Assembly (NCBI GenBank): GCA_015039315.1
Contig: WIDE01000053.1
Location: 28,189-92,188 of the forward strand
DNA from: Clavulina sp. PMI_390
Lineage: Eukaryota > Basidiomycota > Agaricomycetes > Cantharellales > Hydnaceae
Direction of reading: 5' to 3'
Length of the DNA stretch: 64,000 bases
Part shown: positions 60,621 through 64,000 of the stretch, piece after piece
How the letters are laid out: the number at the start of each line of letters is the position of its first letter
Numbering within the stretch: the stretch's first letter is position 1
Notes under the pieces: model-generated
The model's input: only the letters and a program-made list of their open reading frames with translations
The model's database searches: none
What the model was told of the DNA's origin: nothing
Position numbers and translations under genes: made by a program

Positions 60621-62670
60621 TTCGGGGTCTTTAACGCTGGTATTGGTATCATGGGCTAAATCGTTCACTCTATCGGAGGGAGCACTACAAGACATGTGGA
60701 CATCATGAAAGCAAAAGCACTTGATGATATTTGTAAGGGATTTCCCATTTGAGACGGGTTCGGAGGAGCTAGAGAGCCTATTCCGATCTCTTGGCAAATA
60801 GTTCTGTCGGCCCTCCACCCTTGTCGCTTCGAGTGTACTTAGCTAGAGTCCAGTCGGTAGGATCTCGTAGGGTTCAGCGTCGATCTAGTGATTGTAAGGC
60901 CCAGCGTTTGTTCTTGCGTTTGTTCTATCGACCGCGATGTTTTGAACGTAGTTCGATTCTATCAGCTCTACGTTTGAAGAAACTCTGCTGCCAATGAACG
61001 GACACCGTTCACAGCAGAACACCGGCTCTCATCGGGCACCCTTTCCCTTTCACCCGTGGCCTCGACATCAGCTCTCCTGCCTCCGACTTCTCCTGCTTCT
61101 ACTTCCCATGAAGCAACGGATTTGGTCGAAGGCCAAGACTTGATGCCATCCGCACAACCTTCTCTAGCATTGTGCACTCCTCCCTGTTTGCTGCTCAGCC
61201 TACGGCGGCCGCAAACAACCCTCCTGCCGTAAGCAACTCTGACGCCGCCGAAATGTTTCGGATGATCGTGGACACCGTTGCTGACTTAGGCTGACAATTC
61301 CGTGACCTTTGAAACCAGGTAAGCAGGTCTAGGTCGCTAATTCGGCGGCCTCTTCATCTTCCGCTTCCGCTGATCCCCCAGTAGTTAAGGCATCCCCTAT
61401 GCCCGAGCCCAATCTTGGTGCTTCCATCATCGTTGTTCCCTCCGTACCTGAGGCTGGACCGTCCGTTGCGGAGAATAGATCCACCGGATGGAAGATGCGA
61501 TGAACCCTTCGACCAAAGTAACTGAGGAGAACGCCGACATCTATCATGACTATCTCGATCGATTCGTCCACACTCGATACGTCAAGTAGAATCTTGAGAC
61601 TTATCTCACACGTTGCCTTCAATCATTCAACTTCCCCTTGTAGCACCTAAGAATCGCTTGAACCTCAGGAAGAGTGCGACGGTCGCGTTCGTATCCATCA
61701 ACGCCTGAAGGAAGTGCAGCCTAAAATCGAGATTCTGGATCCAGCTAAGGAAACCACGCTCAGCTCACGCCACGCCTCTGCGCCCGAGTGCTCTCGTCCT
61801 AGTCCATCATCCCTCTCAAGAACGGCACCACATCCTCCCATTCCATCAGCTCCTGCTCCCCCCAACCGCTCGCGGTGGACAGCGACCATCCCCTTTCAGC
61901 CCTTACCCCGATCGTGCCACTCCCAGACCACCCCCCGCGTCAGGTCCCCTCTCTGTCCCTCAATCCTATTGTTAGTCCAATTGAGTCTGTGTGGAAATCG
62001 ATGAACTGCTCAAAAGGAAGATCGACTGTGAGCCTGATGATAAGTCAATCATGGACGCCCCCCGAAGAACTACAGCTGGCGGCAAAACACAGTGCACCTT
62101 GACTTTACGATGAGTGGCCCTAAAACTGATCCACCAGCAGGGTAACTGGTCCCTGGTTACGATCGAGTGTCAGCTGATTCCGGAATTCCGCATGCTTGGT
62201 GCATACGGATGACCATCGAGCTAGTGATCATAGTACCAGAGGTCATTCTGCTGTCTTAGGGCTGCAGAAGCGTCCACTTTGTAGTAAGAAAGAGGCCGAA
62301 TCGTGCTTGTCGTAGTGGCTGGAACATTCCGTTGGCGGAGTCGACACTCGGCTGTAACCATGAATATGCTGGCAAATCGTCTCCTAGACGCAGCCCAGTC
62401 TAAAGTCAAGGTGCACTGTGTTTTGCCGCCAGCTGTAAGTTTGAATTGCCTGAAGCCTACACTGGCAAATCAAGCTTGGAATTTTTCCTCAAGTTGGCGA
62501 CCAACTTCATCTCTCGGGGCAGCAGCTCCAACCTCGTCAGACCTCAGTTGCTTGTTCTTGGCATTTTTGTTTTTTACGCCCCTAATCTCCTAGATTGGTT
62601 GACGTGGTAATGTGGCTAGGGATTACCATGGCCCAAAGCAAGTGAATCCGCGCAGAACAGAGGGAGGCTT
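60621..62670. other. Coding-like remnants, possibly of a retroelement
   Basis: Short plus-strand stretches with coding character but broken by stops and frame changes: FSSIVHSSLFAAQPTAAANN (about 61150), EMFRMIVDTVADLG (about 61249), a Ser/Pro-rich part, RLKEVQPKIEILDPAKE (about 61695) and VEIDELLKRKIDCEPDDKS (about 61990-62050). The mixture of Pro/Ser-rich and acidic-helical parts recalls gag-like proteins of LTR elements, but I see no protease, reverse transcriptase or LTR. A small frame MNMLANRLLDAAQSKVK near 62359 could be the first exon of the following gene. Confidence 0.3.
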
Positions 62671-63141
62671 TTGCGTAGAAAGGACCTGAAATACGCTGTT
62701 TTAGAGAGACCTACCGCGGCAAGGCAGAGAGTGAACTCTGAAATACCTCCAGAGGTGTCTAGGGACCCTGTTCAAGCTTATCTTGCTTCGCCATCGTTTC
62801 CCACCGTGCCCAAATCGCAGTCTGTTGCGAACTACAGCCTCGTTTCCTGGGAAGAATTTGTAGCTTTACTACCCTCCGCGTCTCCGGATATTGCTCCTCC
62901 AGAAGCGAACTCCAAAGCTCTCCCGCCGTGGTGGCAGCCTATCGATGACGACATGCAGGCGGAGGCCACATCGGGAAATATACCATGGACCCCATCAACT
63001 ATCCCCCAAAGCATCATCTCCCAGCAGGACAACTGGGGGTTAACCGTTCAGGCGCTGGCATGGTCCTTGTTTAGCATACTCATAGCATCCTACTTATTGT
63101 CTCTAGGCCTGACATACAACGTCCCAGAAAACCTCCAATAA
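62671..63141 (+). CDS. Small protein with C-terminal membrane segment
   Basis: Unrecognised. The open frame covers RRKDLKYAVLERPTAARQR, a Pro-rich middle with SVANYSLVSWEEFVALLPS and ALPPWWQPIDDDM, and a single hydrophobic helix (LAWSLFSILIASYLLSLGL) eight residues before the end, stop TAA 63139-63141. This is a tail-anchor arrangement. The frame has no ATG. A 3' splice site (TTTTGCGTAG) sits at its beginning, so at least one exon lies upstream, possibly near 62359. It is convergent with the MFS gene. Confidence 0.5.
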   Translation: MRRKDLKYAVLERPTAARQRVNSEIPPEVSRDPVQAYLASPSFPTVPKSQSVANYSLVSWEEFVALLPSASPDIAPPEANSKALPPWWQPIDDDMQAEATSGNIPWTPSTIPQSIISQQDNWGLTVQALAWSLFSILIASYLLSLGLTYNVPENLQ

Positions 63142-63183
63142 CACGCAATGAGATTCGGAGGTATCGAAGATAGACAATAGCTC

Positions 63184-64000
63184 TTATTCGGTATATACAA
63201 AGCGAGGCGACTCGTCACCCATCTCTTCAACTTGCTCGTCCGTCATGCCCTCGGTTTTATAGTCTTCCTTGCCTTCAGCACGTCTCCTATTCGCAATATG
63301 ATACGAAATCTATGATATATCCACATTGAGTTTACCTAAACATAGATCCTGGAAGTATGCGAGCGGAGAGGGGACATACCCAGAGAATGCTATGAATTAC
63401 GAGTGCGACGCCGAGCATAGCAAGCGTAATCGCATGGCCCTTAGTGAAACTATGTCGATATGCCGTAGAGGTTAGATAAATGACGAGGGAGGAACGTTAT
63501 ATAGGTGTGAACCACCCACCGAGGCTTTTTTGTGTAGATAAACGGCACCATAACGCCCTGCAAACGAAGAAGTAACGTTCAAGTGTCGGTCAGTGAAACT
63601 GCCCAAAACTCTGCAAATTAGAAAGACGCTTTACCGAAGAGTTACCAACGGTGAGCTGGAGGCCGTTCGCCGTCGTGCGCTTGCCGTATCGGGGAGTATT
63701 CGCAGGTAGCCAGCTATAAGGTAGGCCAACAATAACGTATAGGCCCATAGCACATAGGAAGCAGGCGAAGTATTCGGCACCAGGCGTTGCTGTGCTCAGA
63801 AGGATGATATATCCTATCATGGCGATGATGGTGAAAACAATCTGGTTGGTGTGGAAGTAGGATGGAGGGTTACAGCATCAGTACCCAACCTACACGGCTT
63901 GTTCGAGGAAGTGTGAGGAGAGGAGAAACTTACGATGAAAGGGGCTCGACGACCAGTGCGGTCAGCAAACCACGCGACTGAAAGATATGTGATAGCACCC
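63184..64000 (-). CDS. MFS transporter, Dal5/allantoate permease-like, 3' part
   Basis: C-terminal part of a major facilitator of the anion:cation symporter (Dal5-like) family, which takes up organic anions such as nicotinate, allantoate or vitamins at the plasma membrane. The N-terminal half lies beyond the window edge. Exons on the minus strand give GYIILLSTATPGAEYFACFL, GLYVIVGLPYSWLPANTPRY, the conserved GKRTTANGLQLTVGN, VMVPFIYTQKSLGGWF, the last membrane helix TLAMLGVALVIHSILW, then a hydrophilic tail ending ESPRFVYTE, stop TAA at 63184-63186. The tail pattern (Glu-Ser-Pro-x-Phe-x-Tyr) is typical of the family. Substrate unknown. Confidence 0.82.

Overview
This window is nuclear DNA of a filamentous fungus, most likely an Agaricomycete near Rhizoctonia/Ceratobasidium. 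The evidence is multi-exon genes with 50-80 bp GT-AG introns, a sedolisin protease, a Zn(II)2Cys6 regulator, a mitochondrial methionyl-tRNA synthetase, an NRPS-like adenylate-forming reductase, TPR and F-box proteins, kinases with an HGD-type catalytic loop, and many truncated LINEs. The species assignment is inference from the look of these families. Gene models were spliced by eye, so individual exon borders may be off.

Layout. 1-571 is the 3' end of a tripeptidyl-peptidase (S53). 1072-7629 is a full ABCC-type transporter. 7950-20003 is a decayed tandem duplication of a divergent gene pair, ferric reductase (-) and class I/II aminotransferase (+). In the left unit the reductase carries a 1358 bp transposon in a coding exon and the aminotransferase survives only as a 5' relic. 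In the right unit the reductase looks intact, but the aminotransferase has lost its Schiff-base lysine and NPTG asparagine. 20560-26514 holds a TPR protein, a probable SWI/SNF-RSC subunit Ssr4 (-) and complex I subunit NDUFA9 (+); the last two start only about 108 bp apart. 27128-35139 holds a Zn2Cys6 regulator, mitochondrial MetRS and an F-box/LRR protein. 35569-40919 (-) is an adenylation-carrier-reductase enzyme with a C-terminal membrane anchor, followed by a borealin/Nbl1-like protein (41683-43314) and an unrecognised coiled-coil protein (43774-46568).

From about 47 kb to the end the window is rearranged and rich in repeats. Two paralogous kinase-like genes (47542-49051 and 58194-59962) both lack the beta3 lysine. 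A decayed piece of the 43.8-46.6 kb gene follows the second kinase. Between them lie LINE remnants, an inverted repeat pair at 50.4 and 52.6 kb, and a gene at 54.1-57.0 kb hit twice: by a 526 bp TA-flanked mariner-like MITE and by an 859 bp LINE with a 15 bp target duplication. The window closes with a small membrane-anchored protein and the 3' part of an MFS transporter (-).

The most coherent story is lineage-specific duplication followed by transposon-driven decay. I did not find a clearly new multi-gene functional system. The observations most worth checking are the aminotransferase without its catalytic lysine, the recent-looking transposon in the ferric reductase, the twice-hit gene at 54-57 kb and the K-to-R kinase pair.
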